A stretch of 64,000 nt of DNA from assembly GCA_049324535.1 (NCBI GenBank), contig JBMOOG010000020.1, forward strand, positions 1 through 64,000, given 5' to 3'. Made by a program: the position numbers and the translations under genes. This document shows, in pieces, positions 16,389 to 24,789 of this stretch. Within the stretch, counting starts at the first letter, position 1. Every line of letters starts with the position of its first letter. This DNA comes from JBMOOG01 sp049324535. Lineage in GTDB: Bacteria; Pseudomonadota; Alphaproteobacteria; Rhodobacterales; Rhodobacteraceae. The notes under the pieces are model-generated. The model had not been told where the DNA came from and made no database searches. It was given only the letters and a program-made list of their open reading frames with translations.

Positions 16389-17857
16389 TCGCGGATCTCT
16401 CGCCAGCGCCGCCCGTCGCGGTGCAGCAGCATCAACGCATCCTCCGGCCCGGACGATCCCGGATCGTAGCCCTTGGGCCGGTCGCCGCGCCGTTCCCAGT
16501 CGGCGATGATCGGATCGGTCCAGGCCCAGGCGGCCTCGACCTCGTCGCCACGCATGAACAGGGTCTGGTTGCCGCGGATCACGTCCATGATGAGCCGCTC
16601 GTAGGCGTCGGGAATGTCCGCTCCCTCGGCGCCCAGGGCATCGGCGAAGGACATGTCGAGCGGCACCTCGGTCAGCCTCATGCCGCCCGGCCCCGGCTCC
16701 TTGATCATCACGCTGAGGTTCATCCCCTCGTTCGGCTGGAGCCGGATCGCCAGCACGTTCTCCTTCCAGCCCTCGTTCTCGCCGAAGATCGAATGAGGCG
16801 GCTCCTTGAACACGATGGCGATCTCGGACGCCCGGGCGCGCAGCTTCTTGCCGGTCCGCAGGTAGAAGGGCGTTCCGGTCCAGCGCCAGTTCGCGATCTT
16901 CACCTTGAGCGCGATGTAGCTTTCGGTGTGCGACGCGGGGTTCTCGACATCCTCTTCGTACGAGGGTTCACGCGGGCCGTTCGGCCCCGCCGGCCGCGCC
17001 CGGTAATGACCCCGGACGATGTCGGTGTGAGGCACGCTCTCGAGCGCCCGGATGACCTTCAGCTTCTCGTCGCGCACCGCGTCGGGTTCGAAGCAGTAGG
17101 GCGGCTCCATCGCGATCAGGCACAGAAGCTGCATCATGTGGTTCTGCACCATGTCCCGCATGGCGCCCGACTTGTCGTAATAGGCCCCCCGCCCGCCCAC
17201 GCCCACGGTCTCGGCCACGGTGATCTGGACATGGTCGATGTATTGCGCGTTCCAGAGCGGCTCGAACAGCATGTTGGCGAAGCGCACCGCCATCAGGTTC
17301 TGGACCGTTTCCTTGCCGAGGTAATGGTCGATCCGGTAGATCTGGCTTTCGGCGAAATGCGCGGCCAGCGTGGCGTTCAGCTCGCGCGCCGTGGCCAGAT
17401 CGCGCCCGAAGGGCTTTTCCACCACGATGCGCGACCGGGAATCGGCGATGCCGTGCGCGTGCAGCCGCTCGGCCAGCGCGCCGAACAGCGTGGGCGCCAC
17501 CGAGAAGTAGAAGGCGAGCACCACGTCCTTGCGCAGGAGCTTCGCCAGATCCGCCCAGCCCGCCTCGCCGGTGGCGTCGATCTGCACGTAGCGCAGCCGC
17601 GACAGGAAATGCGCGACCGTCTCGGCGTCCCGGTCGTCCGTGCGCACGAACTCCTCGAGCGCCTCGCGCACGAAGGCCCGGTAGGCTTCGGCATCGAGAT
17701 CGGCGCGCGCGGCCCCGATGATCTGCGCCTCCTCGGGCATCTGCCCGGCGATGAAGCGCCGGTAGAGGCCCGGCAGGATCTTGCGGCGGGCGAGGTCGCC
17801 CGTCCCTCCGAAGATCACCAGATCGAAGACATCCACGGGAATTACGCGCGAAACCAT
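16385..17857 (-). CDS. zwf: Glucose-6-phosphate dehydrogenase
   Basis: NADP-linked glucose-6-P dehydrogenase (490 residues), entry to the oxidative pentose-phosphate and Entner-Doudoroff routes. The nucleotide-binding loop is FGGTGDLARRK and the catalytic motif is RIDHYLGKETVQN. The start at 17857 (MVSRVIPVDVFDLVIFGG) was preferred to an ATG ten codons earlier. It is the first gene of zwf-pgl-pgi, with a palindromic operator 72 bases upstream. Confidence 0.98.
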   Translation of the reverse strand: MVSRVIPVDVFDLVIFGGTGDLARRKILPGLYRRFIAGQMPEEAQIIGAARADLDAEAYRAFVREALEEFVRTDDRDAETVAHFLSRLRYVQIDATGEAGWADLAKLLRKDVVLAFYFSVAPTLFGALAERLHAHGIADSRSRIVVEKPFGRDLATARELNATLAAHFAESQIYRIDHYLGKETVQNLMAVRFANMLFEPLWNAQYIDHVQITVAETVGVGGRGAYYDKSGAMRDMVQNHMMQLLCLIAMEPPYCFEPDAVRDEKLKVIRALESVPHTDIVRGHYRARPAGPNGPREPSYEEDVENPASHTESYIALKVKIANWRWTGTPFYLRTGKKLRARASEIAIVFKEPPHSIFGENEGWKENVLAIRLQPNEGMNLSVMIKEPGPGGMRLTEVPLDMSFADALGAEGADIPDAYERLIMDVIRGNQTLFMRGDEVEAAWAWTDPIIADWERRGDRPKGYDPGSSGPEDALMLLHRDGRRWREIRE

Positions 17858-17928
17858 CTGTTTCCCCGTCACTTTTCTGCTGTGCATTCGGCGGCTGCCT
17901 TCCGGTCGGCTGCGCGGCTCAGGCGCAT

Positions 17929-17940
17929 GTTAGCGCTAAC
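17929..17940. promoter_or_regulatory. LacI-type palindrome before zwf
   Basis: The perfect 12-bp palindrome GTTAGCGCTAAC lies 72 bases upstream of the zwf ATG and just downstream of a possible -10 (TATTAG on the minus strand, 17957-17952). The CG-centred TTAGCGCTAA shape is typical of LacI/GalR-family operators. This position would let a repressor block the zwf-pgl-pgi transcript. No LacI regulator gene is in the window. Confidence 0.6.
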
Positions 17941-18020
17941 GCGCCGGAGTTCTAATACGTTGACCGGATGAAGTCTAGCATCGCCCGACGGGCGCAGCCA
18001 GAGCGCGGCGGGTCATGCGC

Positions 18021-18049
18021 TTGACGAACGCCGACGGCTCGCTTAGGTG
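18021..18049 (+). promoter_or_regulatory. Promoter of tRNA-Gly
   Basis: TTGACG (18021-18026), 17-base spacer, TAGGTG (18044-18049; TTAGGT with a 16-base spacer is equivalent). Transcription would start 5-7 bases before the mature tRNA. The -35 matches consensus well and the -10 is weak. Confidence 0.55.
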
Positions 18050-18060
18050 CTTTGGGCGAC

Positions 18061-18134
18061 GCGGGTGTAGCTCAATGGCAGAGCGAGAGCTTCCCAAGCT
18101 CCAGACGAGGGTTCGATTCCCTTCACCCGCTCCA
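18061..18134 (+). tRNA. tRNA-Gly (anticodon CCC)
   Basis: Acceptor GCGGGTG/CACCCGC, D-arm GCTC...GAGC, anticodon loop TTCCCAA (anticodon CCC), T-arm with TTCGATT, encoded TCCA end. All arms pair, with one mismatch at the base of the anticodon stem. Confidence 0.95.
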
Positions 18135-18311
18135 CCTACCTTGCCCGCCCAGTCCGTCAGGCCCGTCCGTCAGGCCCCTGTGCTCGGGACCGTGCGCGCC
18201 ATCCCGGCAACCGCCCGGGTGACTCGCGGACCGAGGACGCCTCCGACCCGGATCTTGCCAAGCCCGGCGGCAGTCGCTAGGCCCGGACCCGAGCCAGAAG
18301 GGAGAACGGGA

Positions 18312-18659
18312 ATGTCCGACATCCGACGCATCGAGACCGGCGCACGCATGAGCCAGGCAGTCATCCACAACGGCGTGGTCTATCTTGCCGGTCAGGTCGG
18401 CAATCCCGGAGATTCGGTCGCCGACCAGACCCGGACCTGCCTCGCCGAGGTGGACCGCCTGCTGGCGCTGGCCGGCACCGACAAGACCCGGATCCTGTCG
18501 GCGCAGATCTGGCTGGCCGACATCGGCCGCTTTGCCGAGATGAACGCCGTCTGGGATGCCTGGGTCGCCCCCGGCCACGCGCCCGCGCGCGCGACCGGCG
18601 AATCCGCCCTTGCCGCGCCCGAGTACAAGGTCGAGGTGATCGTGACCGCCGCGCTCTAG
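18312..18659 (+). CDS. RidA-family protein
   Basis: YjgF/YER057c/UK114-type protein of 115 residues. It begins MSDIRRIETGARMSQAVIHN and has the VYLAGQVGN strand and the ARATGESALAAPEYKVEVIVTA C-terminus. RidA proteins deaminate reactive enamine/imine intermediates. The conserved RidA arginine near the C-terminus could correspond to the Arg in PARATGES. This looks like a RidA paralogue subfamily rather than RidA itself. It shares a CTAG stop with the convergent ureohydrolase gene. Confidence 0.85.
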   Translation: MSDIRRIETGARMSQAVIHNGVVYLAGQVGNPGDSVADQTRTCLAEVDRLLALAGTDKTRILSAQIWLADIGRFAEMNAVWDAWVAPGHAPARATGESALAAPEYKVEVIVTAAL

Positions 18660-19624
18660 AGCGCGGCCACCATCAGGCAGAGGATCTCGAACATCAGGCT
18701 GGCCCCCAGCCAGGCGGTGTTGCCCGAGGGATCGACCGGGGGCGAGACCTCGACCAGATCCGCGCCCACGAGGTTCAGCCCCGCCGCCGCGCGCAGAAGC
18801 GCCAGCGTCTCGCGGGCGTTCGGGCCGCCCCATTCCGGCGTACCGGTGCCCGGCGCCACCGCGGGATCGACGAAATCGATGTCGAACGAAAGATAGGCCG
18901 GCGCCTCGCCCACGATCGCGCGCGCCTCGTCCATGGTGTCGCCGAAGCCGCGCGCGAACATCTCTTCGGCGGTGACGATCCGGATCCCGTTCGCGCGGGC
19001 GAAATCGCGGTCGGCGTTGTCGTAGGTGGTGCCGCGGATGCCGATCTGGATCATCCGGGCCGGGTCCAGAAGCCCCTCCTCGACCGCGATGCGGAACGGG
19101 TTGCCGTGGGTCAGGGCGTTTCCGCCGAAGTAGGCCGGATAGAGGTCGGTGTGGCTGTCGTAGTGCAGCAGGCCCAGCGGCGCGCCGCCGCGCGCCTTCA
19201 CCAGTCCGCGCAGCACCGGCAGCGTGCAGAGATGGTCGCCCCCCGCGCAGAGCGGCCGGATCCCCGCCCGCGTCAGATCGGCGATGCCGGTCTCGATCCG
19301 CGCCAGCGTGTCGTCCATGTCCACCGGGTTCGGCCCGATGTCGCCCATGTCGGCGCAGGCGGCGGCCTCGAAGGGCCGCATCCCGGTCACCGGATGCTGG
19401 GCCCGGATCATCGTCGAGGCATCGCGCAGGGCGCGCGGCGCATGGCGCGGGCCGGGGCGGTTCGAGGTGCCGCCGTCCCAGGGCAGCCCGACCAGGCCGA
19501 TCTGAACCTCGGCCGCGCGCGGATCGCCCGGCCGGACGTGGGGAAGCCGCATGAAGGTGGCAATGCCGGCAAAGCGCGGCAACTCCATGCCCGAAACCGG
19601 GTGAAAGAAGGGGTCGGTGGTCAT
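18656..19624 (-). CDS. speB: Agmatinase-type ureohydrolase
   Basis: Arginase/agmatinase-family binuclear Mn enzyme of 322 residues. Metal ligands lie in GGDHLCTLP, LHYDSHTDLYP and LSFDIDFVDPAVAPGTGTPE. Agmatine to putrescine plus urea is the usual annotation. Related enzymes act on guanidinobutyrate or guanidinopropionate and cannot be separated here. The start at 19624 gives MTTDPFFHPVSGMELPRFAG, typical for this subgroup. No transporter or decarboxylase lies beside it. Confidence 0.88.
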   Translation of the reverse strand: MTTDPFFHPVSGMELPRFAGIATFMRLPHVRPGDPRAAEVQIGLVGLPWDGGTSNRPGPRHAPRALRDASTMIRAQHPVTGMRPFEAAACADMGDIGPNPVDMDDTLARIETGIADLTRAGIRPLCAGGDHLCTLPVLRGLVKARGGAPLGLLHYDSHTDLYPAYFGGNALTHGNPFRIAVEEGLLDPARMIQIGIRGTTYDNADRDFARANGIRIVTAEEMFARGFGDTMDEARAIVGEAPAYLSFDIDFVDPAVAPGTGTPEWGGPNARETLALLRAAAGLNLVGADLVEVSPPVDPSGNTAWLGASLMFEILCLMVAAL

Positions 19625-19725
19625 CGCTGTCTCGTGCCGGAACGTCCCAGCTTTGCCCGGACGCGCCGCGGGGGCAAGACCCCGGCGACGGCTCTCTGAA
19701 ACGGGATCCGGGCGGACCGGCCCGC

Positions 19726-20325
19726 TCAGGCCTCGAGCTCGGCGTCCCAGTAGAGATAGTCGGCCCAGCTTTCGTGCAGATAGTTCGGCGGGAAGCGCCG
19801 GCCCGCGTTGCGCATCTCTTCGGCGCTCGGTGCGCGCGGCATCCGGCGCAGGGTCAGCCCCGAACTGCGCAGCGACTTGTTGGCCTTCCGCAGATTGCAC
19901 GGCGAGCAGGCCGCCACCACGTTTTCCCAGCTCGTCACCCCGCCCCGCGACCGCGGCACCACATGGTCGAAGGTCAGATCGCCCTTCGATCCGCAGTACT
20001 GGCAGCAGAACTCGTCCCTCAGAAAAAGATTGAAGCGCGTGAAGGCCACGCGCTTCTGGGGTTTTACGTAGTCCTTGAGCACCACCACCGAGGGGATGCG
20101 CATCACCTGCCTCTGGCTTCGGACCACATCGTCGTATTCGGCCAGGATGCTGACCCGGTCCAGGAACACCGCCTTGATCGCCTCCTGCCAGGGCCAGAGT
20201 GACAGCGGATAGTAGGACAGGGGACGGAAATCGGCGTTGAGCACCAGGGCCGGGTAATTCCGCCGCGCGGAAGGCTCGCGAACGAACTGCGTCCTGAATT
20301 CGGTATCCAGACTGTGGTCGAGCAT
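19726..20325 (-). CDS. HNH endonuclease-family protein
   Basis: Protein of 199 residues with a C-terminal HNH domain: a zinc site from CQYC and CSPC, and the catalytic TFDHVVPRSRGGVTSWENVV segment. The N-terminal half (NYPALVLNADFRPLSYYPLSLWPWQEA) is a conserved lead found in a widespread chromosomal family in alphaproteobacteria and cyanobacteria, not a phage or intein nuclease. Its physiological substrate is unknown. Confidence 0.88.
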   Translation of the reverse strand: MLDHSLDTEFRTQFVREPSARRNYPALVLNADFRPLSYYPLSLWPWQEAIKAVFLDRVSILAEYDDVVRSQRQVMRIPSVVVLKDYVKPQKRVAFTRFNLFLRDEFCCQYCGSKGDLTFDHVVPRSRGGVTSWENVVAACSPCNLRKANKSLRSSGLTLRRMPRAPSAEEMRNAGRRFPPNYLHESWADYLYWDAELEA

Positions 20326-20410
20326 GCACGCCCCTTGTCGTCCCGGGGGCGGGAGCCACCGCCCCGATTGTCCACAACTATATCTGGCGGCTTTTCGCTG
20401 ACAAGCCCCG

Positions 20411-20437
20411 CTATCTGCGATAGGCTGCTATCGCAGA
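20411..20437. promoter_or_regulatory. Triple CTATC/GATAG inverted repeat
   Basis: TCTGCGATAG (20414-20423), loop GCTG, CTATCGCAGA (20428-20437): a perfect 10-bp inverted repeat. A third half-site CTATC at 20411-20415 makes an overlapping palindrome CTATC-TGC-GATAG. It lies in the 135-base divergent gap, 24 bases before the VOC gene ATG. Operator or 5' UTR hairpin; the regulator is unknown. Confidence 0.5.
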
Positions 20438-20460
20438 AACGTGACGCCAGGGTGACAGGC

Positions 20461-20895
20461 ATGGCGGCGGACAGGCCGGGCAACGCGGCGCCTCCGGTCG
20501 AGGGCACGCTCGAATCGGCGCTCTACACAACCGATCTTGCCGCGGCCGAGGCCTTCTATCACGGGATCCTCGGGCTTGCGGTGATCGCCCGGGTTCCAGG
20601 CCGCCACGTCTTCTTCCGGGTCGGCGAGTCGGTGCTGCTGCTCTTTGATCCGCGGGCCACGGCCCGCCCGCCGCGGCCGGGCGGCCTGCCGGTGCCCCCG
20701 CACGGCGCGACGGGTCCGGGCCACTACTGCCTGCGCGTCGCGGCCCGGTCGCTCGACGACTGGCGCGCGCATCTCGACGCCTGCGGCACGCCGGTCGAGG
20801 CGGATTTCCTGTGGCCCAACGGGGCGCGCTCGCTGTATCTGCGGGATCCGGCCGGAAACTCGATCGAACTGTCGGAGGCCCGGCTCTGGGAATGA
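20461..20895 (+). CDS. VOC-superfamily (glyoxalase-like) protein
   Basis: Protein of 144 residues, a single vicinal-oxygen-chelate module. LESALYTTDLAAAEAFYHGILGL and the C-terminal SLYLRDPAGNSIEL are the two betaalpha-betabetabeta hallmarks. Possible metal ligands are His in GPGHYCLRV and Glu in NSIEL. It could be a lactoylglutathione lyase relative, a dioxygenase or a resistance protein; the substrate cannot be inferred. ATG at 20461 follows GGGTGACAGGC. Confidence 0.8.
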   Translation: MAADRPGNAAPPVEGTLESALYTTDLAAAEAFYHGILGLAVIARVPGRHVFFRVGESVLLLFDPRATARPPRPGGLPVPPHGATGPGHYCLRVAARSLDDWRAHLDACGTPVEADFLWPNGARSLYLRDPAGNSIELSEARLWE

Positions 20896-20897
20896 GG

Positions 20898-21002
20898 TCA
20901 GCGACGGCGGGAGCCGGACGTCGCGGCGACGCGCGCCGGCTCCGGCCTCGGAAGGACGGCCAGACCCAGCGCGGCAAGCACGGCAGCCAGAGCAATGGTC
21001 AT
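20898..21002 (-). CDS. 34-residue single-span membrane peptide
   Basis: A short reading frame starting MTIALAAVLAALGLAVL with a strong GGAGG seven bases before the ATG. One hydrophobic segment (residues 2-17) is followed by a Pro/Ala/Arg-rich basic tail ending SGSRRR. It lies between convergent flanking genes, with its stop 2 bases from the VOC stop. The Shine-Dalgarno and the membrane segment support it as a real microprotein; there is no homology evidence. Confidence 0.45.
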   Translation of the reverse strand: MTIALAAVLAALGLAVLPRPEPARVAATSGSRRR

Positions 21003-21107
21003 CGGCGATCCTCCGTCATCCTTCTGACACAGAGGTTAAGGCGCGTCCGGCGGCTTTCAAGCCCTTTCTGCTCACAGAGGCGCGAGAAGCCGGACAATGG
21101 GCCGACT

Positions 21108-21767
21108 TCAGCCCAGTTTGTCGCGCAGGAAGGCCAGAGCCACCGACAGGCCATCCGGCGCGATGCCATGGCCGGTGCCCTTCATCACATGGGCATAGGT
21201 CTCGAATCCCGCCGCGACCAGCGCCTGGCCGGCGCGATCCATGTCGCCGAAGGGCACCACCGGGTCGGCATCGCCGTGGATCAGCAGGACCGGCGGCTTC
21301 GACCGCGAATCACGCATGAGCGCCTCGGGCCGCAGAAGCCGGCCCGAAAAGGCCACCACCGCCGCCACCGGTTCCGGCCGGCGGGGCGCGACCTCGAGGG
21401 CCATCATCGTGCCCTGCGAGAACCCGAAGAGCGCCAGCCGGTCGGCTGCGAGGCCCGTCTCGGCCAGACGCGCGTCGAGAAAGGCGTCGAGATCGGCGGC
21501 GGCGCGGGCAAGCCCGCGGGCCGCCTCCTCCTCGCTCGACCCGTCGAGCCAGGGGATCGGGAACCACTGCCGGCCGAAGGGATTGCCCGCACAGGGTTCG
21601 GGCGCATCGGGAGCGACGAACAGCGTGTCGGGAAGATGCGGCGCCAGCGGGTCGGCCAGCCCCAGAAGATCGGCCCCGTCGGCGCCGTAGCCGTGCAGGA
21701 ACACCACCAGCGACCGGGTCTGCCCCGATTGCGGGCCACGCTCGGCAAAGTCCAGCTTCCGGGTCAC
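21108..21767 (-). CDS. Carboxylesterase/phospholipase (YpfH-like alpha/beta hydrolase)
   Basis: Alpha/beta hydrolase of 219 residues. Oxyanion motif FLHGYGADG, nucleophile Ser117 in GFSQG, Asp in LIHGDADPVVP and His200 in KGTGHG. It belongs to the short-chain carboxylesterase/lysophospholipase group. GTG start at 21767: the GTGA overlap with the upstream glycosylase gene fixes this start and indicates coupling. Confidence 0.88.
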   Translation of the reverse strand: MTRKLDFAERGPQSGQTRSLVVFLHGYGADGADLLGLADPLAPHLPDTLFVAPDAPEPCAGNPFGRQWFPIPWLDGSSEEEAARGLARAAADLDAFLDARLAETGLAADRLALFGFSQGTMMALEVAPRRPEPVAAVVAFSGRLLRPEALMRDSRSKPPVLLIHGDADPVVPFGDMDRAGQALVAAGFETYAHVMKGTGHGIAPDGLSVALAFLRDKLG

Positions 21768-22393
21768 GGCACGCCCTCCTGCGATTTCGCCAGCCGGTAG
21801 TAGGCCCAGAGCGCGCGCGCCGCAACCGCCCGCCACGGCCGCCACGCCTCGGCCAGCGCGCGCAACTCGGCCTCGCGCGGGCGCTCGGGCCGGTCCCAGA
21901 CCATCCGGGCGGCCTCTTGCAGGGCAAGGTCGCCCGCGGCGAAGACATCCGCCCGCCCCTCGGCGAACATCAGATAGATCTCGGCCGTCCAGCGTCCGAT
22001 CCCCGGCAGCGCCACCAGCGCCGCCACCGCCCGATCCTCGGGCATCCGCCCTATCGCGTCGAAGTCCGGCCCGGCCTCGGCCAGGGCGCGCAGGCAGCGG
22101 ATCTTTGGCCGCGACAGTCCGCAGCCGCGCAGCGCCTCGTCGGGGGCGGCCCCGAGGGCCCCCGGCCGGTCGAGCCCCGCCGCGCGCAGCCGCGCGAGGA
22201 TCGCGCGGGCCGAGGCGGTCGACACCTGCTGGCCGACGATCGCATCGACCAGAGCCGGAAAGCCCGCGGGCACGCGCCGCAACGGCAGCGGCCCGCAGGC
22301 GGCGATCACCGACGCCAGCCGCGGATCGCGCGCGGCAAGCCAGTCCGCGCCCTCGGCCAGATCCTCCGGCCCGCTGATGATGCGCCCGTCCAT
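21764..22393 (-). CDS. AlkA-like DNA-3-methyladenine glycosylase
   Basis: HhH-GPD base-excision repair glycosylase of 209 residues. ALVDAIVGQQVSTASARAI forms the first helical block, followed by the hairpin LPGIGRWTAEIYLMF and the catalytic Asp155 in FAAGDLALQ. It is shorter than E. coli AlkA (282), lacking its N-terminal domain, as is common for alphaproteobacterial MAG proteins. It removes alkylated purines. Confidence 0.9.
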   Translation of the reverse strand: MDGRIISGPEDLAEGADWLAARDPRLASVIAACGPLPLRRVPAGFPALVDAIVGQQVSTASARAILARLRAAGLDRPGALGAAPDEALRGCGLSRPKIRCLRALAEAGPDFDAIGRMPEDRAVAALVALPGIGRWTAEIYLMFAEGRADVFAAGDLALQEAARMVWDRPERPREAELRALAEAWRPWRAVAARALWAYYRLAKSQEGVP

Positions 22394-22473
22394 CCGCCTC
22401 TCCTAGCGCGAACCGCCGCCGTGCGACAGGGTTGGCTCTGGACGTCACCGCCGGGGACCGTTAGCGAGGGCGC

Positions 22474-23706
22474 ATGACAGACCTTCCGGCAGCCCCGACG
22501 ACCGACAGCCGCGGCGACGCGCGCGCCTGGCGCAACGTCATCGTGCTCGTCATCGCGCAGGCGGTGCTCGGGGCGCAGATGTCGATGATCTTCACCGTGG
22601 GCGGGCTGGCCGGGCAGATGATCGCGCCCAACCCCTGCTGGTCCACCCTGCCCCTGTCGATGATCGTGCTCGGCTCGGTGCTGGCGGCCCGGCCGATGTC
22701 GGGGCTGATGCAACGCCACGGGCGCCGCGCGGGCTTTCTGGTCGGCACGGCGGGCGGTGCCATCGGCGCGCTCCTCGTGGCGCGGGCGATCTATGTCCAG
22801 TCCTTCCCGCTGATGCTCCTCGGGTCGGTCTTCACCGGGCTCTACATGTCGGCGCAGGGCTTCTACCGTTTTGCCGCGACCGACACCGCCTCGATCGGCT
22901 TCCAGCCGAAGGCGATTTCCTACGTCATGGCGGGGGGCCTCGCCGCGGCGATCATCGGCCCGCAGCTGGTCAAGCTCACCGCCGAGTGGTTCGTGATCCC
23001 CTTCCTCGGCACCTACCTGGCCGTCGCGGCGCTCAACCTCGTCGGGCCGGCGCTCTTCGCCTTTCTCGACATCCCGCCGGTTCCGCACCATGAACGCGGC
23101 ACCTACGACGGGCGCAGCACGGGCGCGATGCTGCGCGATCCGGTGATCGCGGTGGCGATGATCTGCGCGATGGTCTCCTACGCGCTGATGAACCTCGTCA
23201 TGACCTCGACGCCGCTGGCGGTCGTCGGCTGCGGGCATGGCACCTCCGACGCGGCCAACATCGTCTCGGCGCATGTGCTGGCGATGTATGTGCCCTCGTT
23301 CTTTACCGGCGCGCTGATCGCGCGCTTCGGACGCGAAGCCATCGTCGGGCTCGGCCTGATCATCCTGGCCGGATCCGGCATGGTGGCGATGACCGGCGTC
23401 GAACTCGAGAAGTTCTACATCGCGCTGATCCTCCTCGGCGTCGGATGGAACTTCGGCTTCATCGGCGCGACGGCGATGCTGGCCTCGGCGCATTCCGCCG
23501 AAGAGCGCGGGCGCCTTCAGGGCGTGAACGATCTGGTGGTCTTCGGCGGCGTGTTCCTGGCCTCGCTCTCGTCGGGCGGCCTGATGAACTGCTCGGGCAC
23601 CTCGACGGTCGCCGGCTGGCAGGCGGTGAACCTGGCGATGGTGCCGTTCCTCGTCCTCGCCGGCGGGTCGCTGATCTGGCTGGTGATGCGGCCCCGCCGT
23701 ATCTGA
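22474..23706 (+). CDS. MFS transporter
   Basis: Major facilitator protein of 410 residues with about 12 hydrophobic segments. The loop 2-3 motif appears as RPMSGLMQRHGRRAGFLVGT, with a repeat-like GALIARFGREAIVGLG in the second half. A conserved internal WNFGFIGATAMLA segment is present. It resembles a Rhodobacterales MFS group of unknown substrate. Divergent from the glycosylase-esterase pair, with no regulator beside it. Confidence 0.85.
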   Translation: MTDLPAAPTTDSRGDARAWRNVIVLVIAQAVLGAQMSMIFTVGGLAGQMIAPNPCWSTLPLSMIVLGSVLAARPMSGLMQRHGRRAGFLVGTAGGAIGALLVARAIYVQSFPLMLLGSVFTGLYMSAQGFYRFAATDTASIGFQPKAISYVMAGGLAAAIIGPQLVKLTAEWFVIPFLGTYLAVAALNLVGPALFAFLDIPPVPHHERGTYDGRSTGAMLRDPVIAVAMICAMVSYALMNLVMTSTPLAVVGCGHGTSDAANIVSAHVLAMYVPSFFTGALIARFGREAIVGLGLIILAGSGMVAMTGVELEKFYIALILLGVGWNFGFIGATAMLASAHSAEERGRLQGVNDLVVFGGVFLASLSSGGLMNCSGTSTVAGWQAVNLAMVPFLVLAGGSLIWLVMRPRRI

Positions 23707-23739
23707 CCCCGCCGGGTCTCACTCCGCCGGGTCCGGCCC

Positions 23740-24168
23740 TCAGCCGGCCGCGGCCTCGGCGGCCAGCGCCCGGATCCGCCCGACCATCGCGCGCACCCCG
23801 TTCGACCGCTGCGCCGACAGGTGCCTGTCGAGCCCGAGCCGCCCCAGCTCCGCCACCGCGTCCACCCCGGCCACCTCGGCCACCGAAAGCCCCGCGTAGA
23901 GCGCGTGCAGAACCGCGACCAGCCCGCGCACGATCAGGGCGTCGCTGTCGCCCTGGAAGTCGAACCGCGCCCCCGGCCCCGTTCCGGTGATGCGCGGCAC
24001 CATCCAGACCTGGCTCGCACAGCCCTCGACCTTCGTGGCCGGCGTGTGCAGGGCCGGATCCATCGCCGGCATGGCCTTGCCCAGCTCGATCACGTGGCGA
24101 TAGCGATCCTCCCAGTCGTCGAGAAAGGCGAAGGTCTCGGCAATGTCTTCGAAGGCGGGCGTGGCCAT
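23740..24168 (-). CDS. sufE: SufE cysteine desulfuration protein
   Basis: Sulfur acceptor for the SufS desulfurase in Fe-S cluster assembly, 142 residues. The sulfur-accepting Cys50 sits in TKVEGCASQVW. The fold's other conserved parts are FAFLDDWEDRYRHVIELG and GDSDALIVRGLVAVL. No suf genes are adjacent, so it is an isolated sufE. An inverted repeat lies 19-39 bases upstream. Confidence 0.95.
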   Translation of the reverse strand: MATPAFEDIAETFAFLDDWEDRYRHVIELGKAMPAMDPALHTPATKVEGCASQVWMVPRITGTGPGARFDFQGDSDALIVRGLVAVLHALYAGLSVAEVAGVDAVAELGRLGLDRHLSAQRSNGVRAMVGRIRALAAEAAAG

Positions 24169-24186
24169 CCGGGTCTCCTTGGTGAT

Positions 24187-24207
24187 GGTGCGGATGTAGG
24201 CCGCACC
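24187..24207. promoter_or_regulatory. Inverted repeat upstream of sufE
   Basis: GGTGCGG (24187-24193), 7-base spacer, CCGCACC (24201-24207). It sits between divergent sufE and a lipoprotein gene, close to the sufE ATG, so it could be an operator or a leader hairpin. Confidence 0.3.
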
Positions 24208-24303
24208 GCGCCCGAGGTCCAGCCGCGCCGTCCGGCCGCGACCACTTTTCAGCGGCCTCGGGATCGGCTACCCAAGGGCAGGCCGTAGCGCAGGAGCCCC
24301 GCG

Positions 24304-24768
24304 ATGAAGACCCCGATCACCGTTGCCCTCGTCGCGACCCTGGCGCTTGCGGGCTGCGGGGGCTTCCGGGAAAGCCGGCTCAACCCCTTCAACTGGTTCA
24401 AGTCGCAGCGCTCCGGCCCTCCGGCCGACGACCTGCTTGCGGCCAACACCGATCCCCGGCCGCTCGTCGCCCAGGTGACCCGGCTCGAGGTGCGCCCGAC
24501 ACCCACCGGCGCGATCGTGGCGGCCGCCGGCCTGCCGCCGACACAGGGCTGGTGGGACGCCGAGCTCGTGCCCGAGAATGACGGCAAGCCGGTCGACGGC
24601 GTCCTGACCTACCGCTTCGTCGTGAAGCCGCCGCCCTATCGGGCCCGCGTCTCGACCCCGCAGTCGCGCGAGCTGACCGCCGGCGCGGCCCTGTCCAACA
24701 TCGCGCTGCGCGACGTGCGGCGCATCGTGGTCGCGGGCGCGGCGAACAGCCTGTCGTCCAGCCGCTGA
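24304..24768 (+). CDS. Lipoprotein of unknown function
   Basis: Protein of 154 residues with a signal peptide and lipobox LALAGC, so lipidated at Cys18. The mature part has an FRESRLNPFNWFKS start and an extended middle (GWWDAELVPENDGKPVDGVLTYRFVV). This organisation occurs in a conserved Rhodobacteraceae lipoprotein group with no assigned role. It is divergent from sufE. Confidence 0.75.
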   Translation: MKTPITVALVATLALAGCGGFRESRLNPFNWFKSQRSGPPADDLLAANTDPRPLVAQVTRLEVRPTPTGAIVAAAGLPPTQGWWDAELVPENDGKPVDGVLTYRFVVKPPPYRARVSTPQSRELTAGAALSNIALRDVRRIVVAGAANSLSSSR

Positions 24769-24789
24769 CCGGGCCGGCGCGCGGCGCGT

